Shown: positions 43,220-51,857 of the stretch, piece by piece
How the letters are laid out: each line of letters begins with the position of its first letter
How positions within the stretch are numbered: the first letter of the stretch is position 1
From: an uncultured Myxococcales bacterium
GTDB taxonomy: Bacteria > Myxococcota_A > UBA9042
DNA: 64,000 nucleotides
Direction: 5' to 3'
Assembly (NCBI GenBank): GCA_903955385.1
Contig: CAJBNH010000183.1
Location: forward strand, 25,943 to 89,942
Notes under the pieces: model-generated
Seen by the model: only the letters and a program-made list of their open reading frames with translations
The model's database searches: none
What the model was told of the DNA's origin: nothing
Made by a program: the position numbers and the translations under genes

Positions 43220-44889
43220 ACGGGTCGCCCTCCTCCCAGCACCCATGGCGCCACGACCAGCACCAGGGCGACCACCAGCAGAAGCACGGCGGGCAACCAC
43301 GACGGCTTGCCGGACCGCAGACCGTGGCGGCCGTCGATGACACGGGTGCCGGCCCACTGATCACCCAGCCGGCGCTGTTCCGGCAACCACAGGGTCGTCA
43401 GGGCCTCAGCGACCAGACCGCCACCCGGCAGCAACATCAACAGGTTGCGCTGCAGCCGCGCCGTCCACGACGCCATGCGCGTAGTGCCGACGATGGACTC
43501 GAGCTCGTCGTCCAGTCCCGGGGGCAGACCGGTCGCGGGTTGGGGACGGGTGGGCAGGGCGTCGTCGAAAGAAGCGATCTGCAGGCCGACCAAGGCCTTG
43601 CCGGGCGAGCCGCCTCCCAGCGAGTCGCGCAGCGCCAGCCACACCAGTCCGAGCACAAACGCCGCGTCGAACAGCGACTGGCGCCCCGTGTCGATGGCCA
43701 GCCAAGCCACCAGCGCGACGGCCACGGCGCCCACCATGACGTCCAGGGCAAACGCGCGCAATCGCAGCGACGGAGGAGCCATGACCTGAATGCGCAACCG
43801 CTTTTGACGCGCCAGACGGGCGATTTCCGCCGCGCGGATGCGGTCCAGTTCCTCGGCCGTCTGCATCGTGCGCTCGACCACCGACCGCACAAAGGCCGCC
43901 ATGTCGGCGATTTCGTCCGGGCTGGCCGCGAGACCGGCAAACTTCATCAGGTCCGAGTCGTCGGCGAACCGACGCATTTCGTCCAGCGCCACCTGACGCA
44001 AGTCCACGTACGCAAGCGCGTTCAGCAGCTCGGTCGAGGTCATGTCGAGCGCGAGCAAACGGTACCGGCCGCCCAGGTATTCGCGCAGGATCTCGGACAG
44101 TTCGCCGATCACCAGTCGAGGCGCTTCAGACGCCAGACGCCCGGACCGCTGCAGCTCCTCCAGCCGACCCAACGCCAGAACATGCGGCGGGATCTGCGGC
44201 TTGGGCTGCAGGCGCGCGACCCTGGCCTTGTACATCCGCACGCCGACCAGCGTCAGGACGGCCGCCACCGCCATCATGCCCAACACCAGCAGCGCGACCT
44301 GCAGCGGCGTGTTTTCCTCGATCAGCGGACGCGGGTCGGGCAGGGCAGCGGGCTTGACCTCGGTCTCAGCGGCGAACTGGCTGCGCACGACGACGCGCTG
44401 CGGGGGCAACGTGACCGAACCGCTCTCTCCCGCGCCGCCGCTGGCGGTGACGGCGTGGTAGGGAACCTCAATCGCGGGAGTTCGCAGCACGCCATTTCGC
44501 ACGACCAGCAGGGGAATGCGGTACTTCTCGACGATGCGGCCGCCCTGTTCGACGCGCTCGGACGTGCCGGCATCCTGGGGCAGGGTGGCGAACGGCTTCA
44601 GGTTGGGCTTGGTGGGAAAGAAGACCCGGTAGTCCGACGGGTAGGAGAGGTCGACCTCCAGCCGGATGGTGTCACCGAAGGTCGGAGTTGCGTTGGAGAT
44701 CTTGACCGTCGCCGTGACCGGCGCAGCCGTCTTGTCCGGACTGCTTGCGGTTGGCGTGGCCTCGACCGGCGCGGCCACGGCAGGGGCGGCAGGCAGCCCG
44801 TCCGCGGGCTTGGGCTGAATCGCGTGGGCGACGCAGGGAACCATCGCGCACACGGCGACGGCGCTGAGCCAAATCGTCGTTCGCTTCAT
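43216..44889 (-). CDS. Bat-operon membrane protein with DUF4381-like part and RDD domain
   Basis: 557 residues. A signal peptide ends near VAHA (about 23). A periplasmic beta domain (about 55-180) is of BatD-like style (ISNATPTFGDTIRLEVDLSY). A membrane helix (about 200-222) is followed by a cytoplasmic helical segment with LGRLEELQRSG, LREYLGGRYRLLALDMTSTE and LASPDE-like spacing seen in DUF4381. An RDD domain (about 370-540) starts SLRLRAFALDVMVG and holds GGGSPGKALVGLQI. RDD proteins are small membrane modules; a fusion with a Bat component is unusual. It lies between the DUF58 and batA genes with 4-nt overlaps on both sides, so it is surely part of the complex. Confidence 0.78.
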   Translation of the reverse strand: MKRTTIWLSAVAVCAMVPCVAHAIQPKPADGLPAAPAVAAPVEATPTASSPDKTAAPVTATVKISNATPTFGDTIRLEVDLSYPSDYRVFFPTKPNLKPFATLPQDAGTSERVEQGGRIVEKYRIPLLVVRNGVLRTPAIEVPYHAVTASGGAGESGSVTLPPQRVVVRSQFAAETEVKPAALPDPRPLIEENTPLQVALLVLGMMAVAAVLTLVGVRMYKARVARLQPKPQIPPHVLALGRLEELQRSGRLASEAPRLVIGELSEILREYLGGRYRLLALDMTSTELLNALAYVDLRQVALDEMRRFADDSDLMKFAGLAASPDEIADMAAFVRSVVERTMQTAEELDRIRAAEIARLARQKRLRIQVMAPPSLRLRAFALDVMVGAVAVALVAWLAIDTGRQSLFDAAFVLGLVWLALRDSLGGGSPGKALVGLQIASFDDALPTRPQPATGLPPGLDDELESIVGTTRMASWTARLQRNLLMLLPGGGLVAEALTTLWLPEQRRLGDQWAGTRVIDGRHGLRSGKPSWLPAVLLLVVALVLVVAPWVLGGGRPV

Positions 44890-45851
44890 GGTCTTGCCGC
44901 CCGGCGCCGGAAGTACGCCACAAGGTCCTTGAGGTAATCGCGGCTGGCCATCGCCTCGATCGGCTCGAGTCCGTTCTTGCGGAACTCGTCCGACCGCCGC
45001 TGCCGAGCCACGTGCGCCCGCTCGCCGTAGATTTGCGGATTGCGTCCCAAGCCGACGTCCAGCGCCAGAAGCTCTGCCGATTCAGCGTCTTCCAGTGTCA
45101 GCAGCGGAAAGAACCGCGGCCAGCTCTGCTCGGCCTGATCGGTGGTGACAATGGGGACCAGGTCGTGCCGCCGCGCTGCCACACCCAAGGCACGTCCGTA
45201 CTCGGGCCCCAGAAAGTCGCTCAGCAGGAACACCACCGCACGCCGCCGCTGGATTCGGCTCAGATAGTCGCACGCGAGGTCGATCCGGGTGCCTTGGCCC
45301 TCTGGCTCGAACCGCAACAGCTCCTGGATGACCCGCAGCACGTGTCCCCGACCCTTCTTGGGCGGGATGTAGCGCTCGATGCGGTCGGTGAACAGGATCA
45401 GCCCCACGCGGTCGTTGTTCGAGATGGCCGACAGGGCCAGCACCGCTGCGATCTCGGCCGCCAGCTTGCGCTTGGACTTGCGCTCGGTGCCGAAGTCTTG
45501 GGAACCGCTCAAGTCGACAGCCAAAAGCACCGTCAATTCGCGTTCTTCCACGAACTGCTTGACGAACACTTCGCCCGTGCGCGCCGTCACGTTCCAGTCG
45601 ATGCTGCGGACGTCGTCGCCGGGAGCGTACTCGCGCACCGAGTCAAAGCTCATGCCGCGGCCCTTGAAGACCGCGTGGTACTGCCCGGCCATGGCGTCGT
45701 TGACCAGACGCCGGGCCAGGATCTCGATGTCGCGCACCTGACTGGCCAACGACTTGTCGTCGTCGTCCTCGTCGGGCACGTCGGGGCCGCTCCGCGCGGC
45801 ATTGCGCCGGCGGACCGCGTCCTCGCTGAGACCTCGGGTAGCTTCGCTCAT
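44886..45851 (-). CDS. DUF58 protein of the MoxR/Bat operon
   Basis: 321 residues. The DUF58 hallmark GRGMSFDSVREYAPGDDVRSI, continuing DWNVTARTG, is at about 65-95; VDLSGSQDFG (VWA-like MIDAS) follows at about 112. No membrane segment: a cytoplasmic VWA-like protein that links the MoxR ATPase to the membrane VWA proteins. An N-terminal acidic run (PDVPDEDDDD) is present. The gene lies 36 nt after moxR and overlaps the next by 4 nt. Confidence 0.94.
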   Translation of the reverse strand: MSEATRGLSEDAVRRRNAARSGPDVPDEDDDDKSLASQVRDIEILARRLVNDAMAGQYHAVFKGRGMSFDSVREYAPGDDVRSIDWNVTARTGEVFVKQFVEERELTVLLAVDLSGSQDFGTERKSKRKLAAEIAAVLALSAISNNDRVGLILFTDRIERYIPPKKGRGHVLRVIQELLRFEPEGQGTRIDLACDYLSRIQRRRAVVFLLSDFLGPEYGRALGVAARRHDLVPIVTTDQAEQSWPRFFPLLTLEDAESAELLALDVGLGRNPQIYGERAHVARQRRSDEFRKNGLEPIEAMASRDYLKDLVAYFRRRAARP

Positions 45852-45887
45852 CGCTGTTCAGATCCTCGCGAAAGGCAGTCTAGACCC

Positions 45888-46874
45888 TCACGGAACGGGG
45901 ACGCGGTCGAAGATGCGTTGGACGACGTCGTCGCTGGACAGAGAGGCGGCTTCGGCCTGGTAGGTCAGGATCACGCGGTGGCGCAGCACGTCGAGCCCCA
46001 CGGCCTTGATGTCCTCCGGGATCACGAATCCGCGGTGACGCAGGAAGGCGTGGCCCTTGGCGGCCATGGTCAGGAAGATGCTGGCACGCGGACTGGCACC
46101 GAACTGAATGAACTCATGCAGATCGCCCAGCCCGTAGCTCTTGGGATCGCGGGTAGCGAACACGACGTCGACGATGTACTGCTTGAGCTTCTCGTCGATC
46201 AGGATGTCACCGACGACCTTGCGGGCGCGCAGCAGGGAAGGGCCGTCGATCACCGGCTGGGGCTCAGACGGATAGCCGCTGGTCGCCTGCTCCAGAATCG
46301 CCAACTCTTCAATCTTGCTGGGATAACCCACCTTGACCATCAGCATGAAGCGGTCGACCTGCGCCTCGGGCAGCGGGTAGGTGCCCTCCTGCTCGATGGG
46401 GTTCTGGGTCGCGAGCACCAGGAAGGGCTCGTCCAAGCGGTAGGTCGTGTCGCCAATCGTGATCTGGTGCTCTTGCATCGCCTCGAGCAGCGCAGATTGC
46501 ACCTTGGCCGGGGCGCGGTTGATCTCGTCCGCAAGCACCAGATTCGTGAAGATCGGTCCGCGCTTGACCGAAAACGTCTGGTCCTTGGGGCTGTAGATCA
46601 TGGTACCCAGGATGTCGGCAGGCAGCAGGTCCGGCGTGAACTGGATGCGCTGGAAGCCGACGTTCATGCACTTGGCCAGACTCTTGACGGTCAGCGTCTT
46701 GGCCAACCCGGGCACGCCTTCCAGCAGCACGTGGCCGCCGGTCAGCAGGCCAATCAGGAGTCGTTCGACCATGTGCTGCTGGCCGACGACGACCTTGCCC
46801 ATCTCGGCCAGAATGGCGTCGATGAACTGCGATTCGTGTCGAATCATCTCGTTGAGCGAGCGGATGTCCTGCAT
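45888..46874 (-). CDS. MoxR-family AAA+ ATPase
   Basis: 328 residues from ATG 46874; the frame runs 22 codons further up, but those residues are unlike the family. Walker A is GVPGLAKT, Walker B LVLADEINRAPAK, sensor 1 LATQNPIEQEGTYPLPEAQ, and the arginine-finger region is VDRFML. The lid has GASPRASIFL. MoxR ATPases act as chaperones that load metal or assemble VWA proteins. This is the first gene of the operon and probably defines its promoter. Confidence 0.96.
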   Translation of the reverse strand: MQDIRSLNEMIRHESQFIDAILAEMGKVVVGQQHMVERLLIGLLTGGHVLLEGVPGLAKTLTVKSLAKCMNVGFQRIQFTPDLLPADILGTMIYSPKDQTFSVKRGPIFTNLVLADEINRAPAKVQSALLEAMQEHQITIGDTTYRLDEPFLVLATQNPIEQEGTYPLPEAQVDRFMLMVKVGYPSKIEELAILEQATSGYPSEPQPVIDGPSLLRARKVVGDILIDEKLKQYIVDVVFATRDPKSYGLGDLHEFIQFGASPRASIFLTMAAKGHAFLRHRGFVIPEDIKAVGLDVLRHRVILTYQAEAASLSSDDVVQRIFDRVPVP

Positions 46875-47027
46875 GTCGGGGTCCTCGTGTCGGCGAAAGC
46901 TGGGGCTTACGGAGAACTTGTCCAGCCGGGGCGACGGCAAGTGGCCATCGCTGGCGGTGTCGAAACGCGGCGCCCGTCGGAGCTATTCCCAGCAGCGTGT
47001 GCGGTCGTCGCGCGAGCGGGCGCGGTC

Positions 47028-47055
47028 AAGATAGGCGGCCGTCACGAGTTGTCGA
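47028..47055 (-). promoter_or_regulatory. Possible promoter of the MoxR/Bat operon
   Basis: Minus strand: TCGACA (one base from TTGACA), 16-bp spacer, TATCTT. It is about 150 nt ahead of the moxR start, leaving room for regulation in the leader. Confidence 0.35.
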
Positions 47056-47084
47056 GGGGGGCGCGGGTCCCGAGCGATCGAGGG

Positions 47085-47113
47085 TTTCACAGTTGCGGCG
47101 CCTTGCGTAGACT
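47085..47113 (+). promoter_or_regulatory. Putative promoter for the 687-residue lipoprotein
   Basis: TTTCAC (47085-47090), 17-bp spacer, TAGACT (47108-47113). The TAGACT -10 box is the same as in front of the genes at 3026 and 61401. Confidence 0.45.
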
Positions 47114-47200
47114 GCCCCCTTCGGAACCGACCGGGGCCAAGGCGTGGGGGCGCGCCGCACGGCCCGTCGACCCACCGTTGCCACAGCCCATCAGGAGTCC

Positions 47201-49264
47201 ATGGTCCTCATTTCGTTCTGGCATGTCCGACGGCGCAGCGTTCGCTTGGCAGCCGTCCTTGCGGCGCTTGCCTTGGCATCGGCGTGTTCGTCGCCTGAGC
47301 CGTCGGAACCAACGCCTCAAGACACTTACGAATTCTCCTTCGTCCTCGATACGACTCCTCCTCCGGACGTCGACGAGGACCTGATCCCCGACGTCGAAGC
47401 GGAGATCGACGACGCCAATGTCGAGGGCGTGGTCGGCGTTGCGCTGGAAGTCACGCCTGCCCTCGACCTGGGTACTCGCGCGGCCGTGGTCGTACAGGTC
47501 ACCCGCACCGGCGCCGACCCGGGGCCACCGCAGGACGGTGAGCTGGTCGAGTGGACGATCGACGGTCAGCCGGTGGAGCCGGGGTCGAAGTTTGCTTCGG
47601 CGGGGACAGCGCAGTCGCCCATAACACTGTGGAAGAACAACAAGACCGGCGAGGTTCTGTTGGCCGGTCTGCGCCCGGGCACGGCCACGGTCGGCGTGCG
47701 GGTCTCGGGCATCGACGCGCCGGCCATTCCAGTGTCGGTCGGATGGCCAGCTGCTCAGGGGATGGGCATCGGCGTCGTGGACACGCAGGCCTGGGCAGCG
47801 GGCGAGCGAACTGCGGACAGCGAAGACACGATCAAGCTGGCCGCGGGCAATCTGCTGACGATCCAGTTTCCGGCTTCTGCCAAGGGCGGGACAGAGTTCG
47901 ACTTCGCCAAGGTGCCGGCCAAGGGGGCGCTGAAGGTCTCGACGGTGCTGCCGACGCTGGGCAACTTGAAGATGAATCTGGTGGCGGGGCGGCTGTGGGT
48001 CGACCAGACCGACAAGGGCTTGTTCCGAGGGACGTTTGTGGGCACGACCGCCGACCTGAAGCCAATGGCGGGCGTTTTTGTGGTGCCGCGTGACGGCAAG
48101 TTTGGCGTCGACCTGCTCGGCGAGCCGGTCAAGGTCAAGACCTCGATCGTGCCGGTGCATGAGGAGCTGACGACCGGCGACCACTTCAGCCGCGCCTCGT
48201 TGTTCGCGGCTGGCGGAGGGCAGGCTGTCCTGACGTTCCGGCACATCCAGGGGACGACCAAGGGTGACCTGGTACGCGTCAAAGTCGATGCGGCGACCGG
48301 GGTTCTGGACGAGTCGTTGCCGCCGCTGGTAGTCGGCGCCGGCACCTGGCAGCAGAACCCACCCAAGCCGCTGCAAGGCGTCGGTTACGCGGCGGCGGCG
48401 ACCAGCGAGGGCCAGTTGCTGGCGGTGTGGGAGGGCCGAGACGGTAAGGGCGCGTTGCCTCTGGGGATCTGGATGCGGCCGATCGGTCCCGACGGCGCCT
48501 TGCAGGGCGATGCGGCGATCTCGGTGGCGACCGATGCGTGCGACGGCGGCTGCCAGCCTCGCATCGCAGCCCTGCCAAGCTCGCGCTGGGTGGTGACGTG
48601 GGCGGTGCCGAATGGCCAAGGGATCCGGGCCCGGCGTGTGCAAAACGACTTGACCTTCATCGACGACAAGCCGGTGCAGGTCGTGCCCTCGACTACCAGC
48701 GGCGTGTCGCTTGCCGTGGTCGACGACAAGGTGGCGCTGGCTTGGCGCCACCCCACGGAAGGCCCCGAATTTCGAATCTTTACCGACGCGCTGACAGCGA
48801 CCAACCCGGAGCAGTACCTCAACGGTGGCGTCGACCTGGACCCCGAGCCTGCGATCGTCGGCATGACCGCCCCTGTCGGCTTCGTGGCGCTGTTCGTCAG
48901 CGGTAGCCCGGCCACCTTGCGCTTCCGTCGGATCGACTTGAGCGGCACGAAGCTTGGGCCTGCCGACGTGGACTTGGCTCCGGGCGTCGATCGGGTCGTG
49001 GCGGCAGCGGGCAAGCCCTCTCAGGTCGCGTTGATCGAGCGAGTGCCAGGGCCCGGCGGGGCCGGTGCGATGCGTATCCGTAAGCTCGCGTTCACCAGCT
49101 CGTCTGACCCGGGCAAGCAGCTGGGGCCGGCGATCGAGGTTCCGGTGGGCACCAACCTCCCCGTTCGCGCCGAAATCTGCTACGTCCCCGAGGCCGATGT
49201 CTACGTCGCGGCCTGGAGCGGCGAGGCGGCCAGCGAGGGAGTCTGGATCCTGCGTTTCCGCTAG
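47201..49264 (+). CDS. Large lipoprotein with beta-propeller-like C-terminal half
   Basis: 687 residues from ATG 47201, preceded by AGGAG. Lipobox ASAC with Cys29, then a Ser/Pro/Asp/Glu linker to about 70. Residues 70-180 look like a bacterial Ig-like domain (GLRPGTATVGVRVSG). The C-terminal 350 residues have repeated W-x-x-x-G and R-R-I/V strands (LLAVWEGRDGKG, RWVVTWAVPNGQGIRARRV, DVYVAAWSGEAASEG) typical of a WD/BNR-type propeller. It has one conserved-looking Cys pair (DACDGGC). Function unknown; probably surface exposed. Confidence 0.72.
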   Translation: MVLISFWHVRRRSVRLAAVLAALALASACSSPEPSEPTPQDTYEFSFVLDTTPPPDVDEDLIPDVEAEIDDANVEGVVGVALEVTPALDLGTRAAVVVQVTRTGADPGPPQDGELVEWTIDGQPVEPGSKFASAGTAQSPITLWKNNKTGEVLLAGLRPGTATVGVRVSGIDAPAIPVSVGWPAAQGMGIGVVDTQAWAAGERTADSEDTIKLAAGNLLTIQFPASAKGGTEFDFAKVPAKGALKVSTVLPTLGNLKMNLVAGRLWVDQTDKGLFRGTFVGTTADLKPMAGVFVVPRDGKFGVDLLGEPVKVKTSIVPVHEELTTGDHFSRASLFAAGGGQAVLTFRHIQGTTKGDLVRVKVDAATGVLDESLPPLVVGAGTWQQNPPKPLQGVGYAAAATSEGQLLAVWEGRDGKGALPLGIWMRPIGPDGALQGDAAISVATDACDGGCQPRIAALPSSRWVVTWAVPNGQGIRARRVQNDLTFIDDKPVQVVPSTTSGVSLAVVDDKVALAWRHPTEGPEFRIFTDALTATNPEQYLNGGVDLDPEPAIVGMTAPVGFVALFVSGSPATLRFRRIDLSGTKLGPADVDLAPGVDRVVAAAGKPSQVALIERVPGPGGAGAMRIRKLAFTSSSDPGKQLGPAIEVPVGTNLPVRAEICYVPEADVYVAAWSGEAASEGVWILRFR

Positions 49265-49306
49265 CCGATGGCCTGCTCCCCCCAACGGTCCCAACACTGA
49301 GTTCGC

Positions 49307-50698
49307 ATGATGCTTTCCGCTCTCGACCTCGCGCCCCCGGCGCCCGACGCGCTGCCGCATCTGCGGGTACCGCCGCCCGGTCCACTCTCGCGGGAGTGGT
49401 TGGCGCGGCTGCGGGCGGTGGAGTCCCCCAACGTCACGAGCATCGCCCACGACTTCCCGGTGGTCTGGCACTCGGCGCGCGGGGCTGCGGTGCGCGACGT
49501 CGACGGCAACACGTACTTGGACGCGACGTCGGCGTTTGGCGTGGCGCTCATCGGTCACAGTCACCCGCGGGTCGTCGCGGCCGCGAATGCGCAGACGCAG
49601 CGGCTGGTTCACGGCATGGGCGACGTGCACCCGACGACGGTGCGCATCGAGTTGCTCGAGGCCCTGACCCGCATAGCGCCTGGTGATCTGGGCCACGGCG
49701 TGCTGTGCACCGGCGGTTCGGAAGCGGTCGAAGTGGCGCTGAAGACCGCGCTGCTGGCGACCGGCAAGGCCGGCGTCGTCGCTTTCTCCGGCAGTTACCA
49801 CGGGTTGGGACATGGCGCGCTGGACGCGACCAGCCGCCGCGACTTCCGCGCTCCGTTTGCGGCGCAGCTGGCCCGCAACACCACTTGGGTGCCGTTTCCG
49901 CATCCGGGTCGGCCGCCGGTCGGTGTCGCACCCGCTGCGCTGCTGGACTACGTGTTGGCCCGCGTCGAAGCGTCGATCTCCCACCCGGCGATGGGAGGCG
50001 TGCCGGTCGGCGCCGTGCTGGTCGAGCCGATCCAGGGGCGCGGCGGCAGTCTCGTCCCCCCGCACGGCTTCCTGCAGCGGCTGCGCGAACTCTGCGATCG
50101 GCAAGGCGTATTGCTCATCCTCGACGAGATCTTCACCGGCTGCGGTCGCACCGGCCATTGGTTTGCCTGCGAAGCGGAAAACGTGGTCCCCGACCTGCTG
50201 TGCATCGGCAAGGCGCTGGGCGGTGGCTATCCGGTGTCCGCCTGCCTTGGGCGACCGCACGTCATGGCCGCGTGGGGCGAATCGACGGGCGAGGCGTTGC
50301 ATACCTCGACGTTCCTGGGACACCCGGTGGCCGCTGCCGCGGCGCTGGAGACCTTGGCCGTCCTGCGCGAGGAGGACGTTCCGGGACGCGCGCAGGCGCT
50401 GGGGGCCGACCTGCGCGCCCGCTTGGCAGCCAGACTGGCGGGGCAGCCGTTCGTGGCTGAGGTGCGTGGCCGCGGACTGATGATGGGCGTGGAATTTCGC
50501 GACCCTGCGACCGGGGCACCCGCGCCGCGCAGGGCCTGGTCCACCGTCGTCCACGCGCTGCAGTCGGGTTTGCTGCTGCTGCCCGCAGGCATCCACGGTG
50601 AGGTCGTTCAGGTCACGCCGCCAGTGGTCCTGACACCCGCGCAAGTCGATGCGCTGGTCGAGGGTCTGGGGCGTGCCGTCGAGCAGGCTGAGGGCTGA
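49307..50698 (+). CDS. Class III PLP-dependent aminotransferase
   Basis: 463 residues. The fold-type I class III pattern is clear: GHSHPRVVAA, GSEAVEVALK, SGSYHGLGHGALDATS, ILDEIFTGCGRTG with PLP-binding Asp273, and the Schiff-base Lys302 in CIGKALGGGYPVSA; HTSTFLGHPVAAAA follows. Members use acyl-amines, ornithine, GABA, diamines or pyruvate; the substrate cannot be named here. Only 4 nt separate it from the LuxE-like gene, so they are co-transcribed and may act in one pathway, perhaps making or using an acyl amine or an aldehyde. Confidence 0.9.
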   Translation: MMLSALDLAPPAPDALPHLRVPPPGPLSREWLARLRAVESPNVTSIAHDFPVVWHSARGAAVRDVDGNTYLDATSAFGVALIGHSHPRVVAAANAQTQRLVHGMGDVHPTTVRIELLEALTRIAPGDLGHGVLCTGGSEAVEVALKTALLATGKAGVVAFSGSYHGLGHGALDATSRRDFRAPFAAQLARNTTWVPFPHPGRPPVGVAPAALLDYVLARVEASISHPAMGGVPVGAVLVEPIQGRGGSLVPPHGFLQRLRELCDRQGVLLILDEIFTGCGRTGHWFACEAENVVPDLLCIGKALGGGYPVSACLGRPHVMAAWGESTGEALHTSTFLGHPVAAAAALETLAVLREEDVPGRAQALGADLRARLAARLAGQPFVAEVRGRGLMMGVEFRDPATGAPAPRRAWSTVVHALQSGLLLLPAGIHGEVVQVTPPVVLTPAQVDALVEGLGRAVEQAEG

Positions 50699-50702
50699 GC
50701 CG

Positions 50703-51857
50703 ATGACGCCGATCGACCGCGCCGCCCTGAAGGCCGAGGTGCTCGACTGGATTGCGTCCTGGCTTCGCAGTGACTCGGGGGCCGCCGACCCGGCCGGCGA
50801 GCGCTTCGATTCGCTGGCGCTGCGGCTGTTCGCGTTTCAATTCGAGCATATCCCAGCGTTCGCCGCCTTCTGTCGGTTCCGAGGTGCGACGCCCGACACG
50901 GTCCATGCCGTCTCGCAGATTCCGCTGGTTCCGGTCACCGCCTTCAAGTCGGCTCGCCTCGCCACCGATGCGGCCGCGCAGGCTCCGGTCGCGGTGTTCG
51001 AGACCAGCGGCACCAGTGACGGCCAGCCAGGTCGCGTCACGCTGCACGACACCTCGCTGTACGATGCCAGCCTGCACGCGGGGTTTCAGTACTTCGTGAC
51101 CCCCGACGCGACGCCCGGTGGTCTGCGCTGTGTCTCGTTGGTGCCCGGTCCTGCGGTGCGGCCGCACTCGTCGTTGGGCCACATGGTGCAGCGGTTGTTT
51201 CAGCGCTGGGACGACGGCGGTGGGTCCTCGCATCTCGGCATGTCGGCTGCGGTTCCCGGGCTTGACCTCGACGGGCTGCACCGCGCGCTGCACCGTGCGC
51301 GGGACGACGGTCGACCGGTGTTGCTGCTGGCTACGAGTCTGGCGCTGGAGCTCTGGCTCGACTCCGCACCGGCCGGCCTGCGTCTGCCACTGCCGCCGGG
51401 CTCGCGCCTGATGGACACGGGCGGTCCCAAGGGGCGGCGCCTGCAGCTGACCCGCGCCGACCAACACGCCCGCCTGGGCGAGATCCTGCAGCTGGATGCG
51501 GACTTGCTGGTGGGCGAGCTGGGCATGACCGAGCTGGCGACCCCGCGCTACGAAACGACGGCGCGCCATCGGCTCAAGGGCGACGTGGCTGCGTGCAGAG
51601 CCCATGCAGCACCGCCATGGCTGCGGTCGCGGATCCTGCGTCCGGCCGACCGTTTCCCTTGCGAAGACGGAGCCTTGGGGATGGTCGCCCACTTGGACTT
51701 GGCCAACCTGGACACCTGCGCCTTCCTGCTGACGGCGGACCTGGGGCGTCTGGTCGCGGTCGAGGGGGCGGGTCAGGCGCTGGAGCTCGCGGGGCGCATT
51801 CCGGGCTCAGAGTGGCGCGGCTGCGGTCTGGACGCAGAGGATCTGGTGCAGGGCTAG
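50703..51857 (+). CDS. LuxE-like acyl-protein synthetase/acyl-activating protein
   Basis: 384 residues from ATG 50703. The adenylate loop FETSGTSDGQPGRV is near 100-111; IPLVPVTAFKSA (73-84) and LMDTGGPKGR are LuxE-type; GELGMTELATPRYE matches the ANL motif around the conserved Glu. LuxE activates fatty acids with ATP and passes the acyl group to a Cys for the LuxC reductase. No luxC, luxAB or ACP gene is in the window, and the cognate Cys near the C-terminus is not obvious, so the acceptor is unknown. The pairing with an aminotransferase is the main clue to its role. Its stop CTAG is shared with the convergent HAD gene. Confidence 0.8.
   Translation: MTPIDRAALKAEVLDWIASWLRSDSGAADPAGERFDSLALRLFAFQFEHIPAFAAFCRFRGATPDTVHAVSQIPLVPVTAFKSARLATDAAAQAPVAVFETSGTSDGQPGRVTLHDTSLYDASLHAGFQYFVTPDATPGGLRCVSLVPGPAVRPHSSLGHMVQRLFQRWDDGGGSSHLGMSAAVPGLDLDGLHRALHRARDDGRPVLLLATSLALELWLDSAPAGLRLPLPPGSRLMDTGGPKGRRLQLTRADQHARLGEILQLDADLLVGELGMTELATPRYETTARHRLKGDVAACRAHAAPPWLRSRILRPADRFPCEDGALGMVAHLDLANLDTCAFLLTADLGRLVAVEGAGQALELAGRIPGSEWRGCGLDAEDLVQG

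Larger units (their letters stand above)
46875..47200. other. 326-bp divergent intergenic region (moxR / lipoprotein)
   Basis: This is the only gene-free stretch over 300 bp. It holds two opposed promoter candidates: one for moxR on the minus strand (TCGACA at 47055-47050, 16-bp spacer, TATCTT at 47033-47028) and one for the lipoprotein on the plus strand at 47085-47113. The leader on the moxR side would be about 147 nt. I see no tRNA, terminator or strong repeat in it. Confidence 0.5.

Noticed and set aside
47087..50644. Minus-strand 1185-residue open frame
   Set aside because: Antisense to the lipoprotein and aminotransferase genes, low-complexity composition and no motif.
49307..51857. 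A bioluminescence (lux) operon
   Set aside because: Only a LuxE-like gene is present; luxA, luxB, luxC and luxD are absent.
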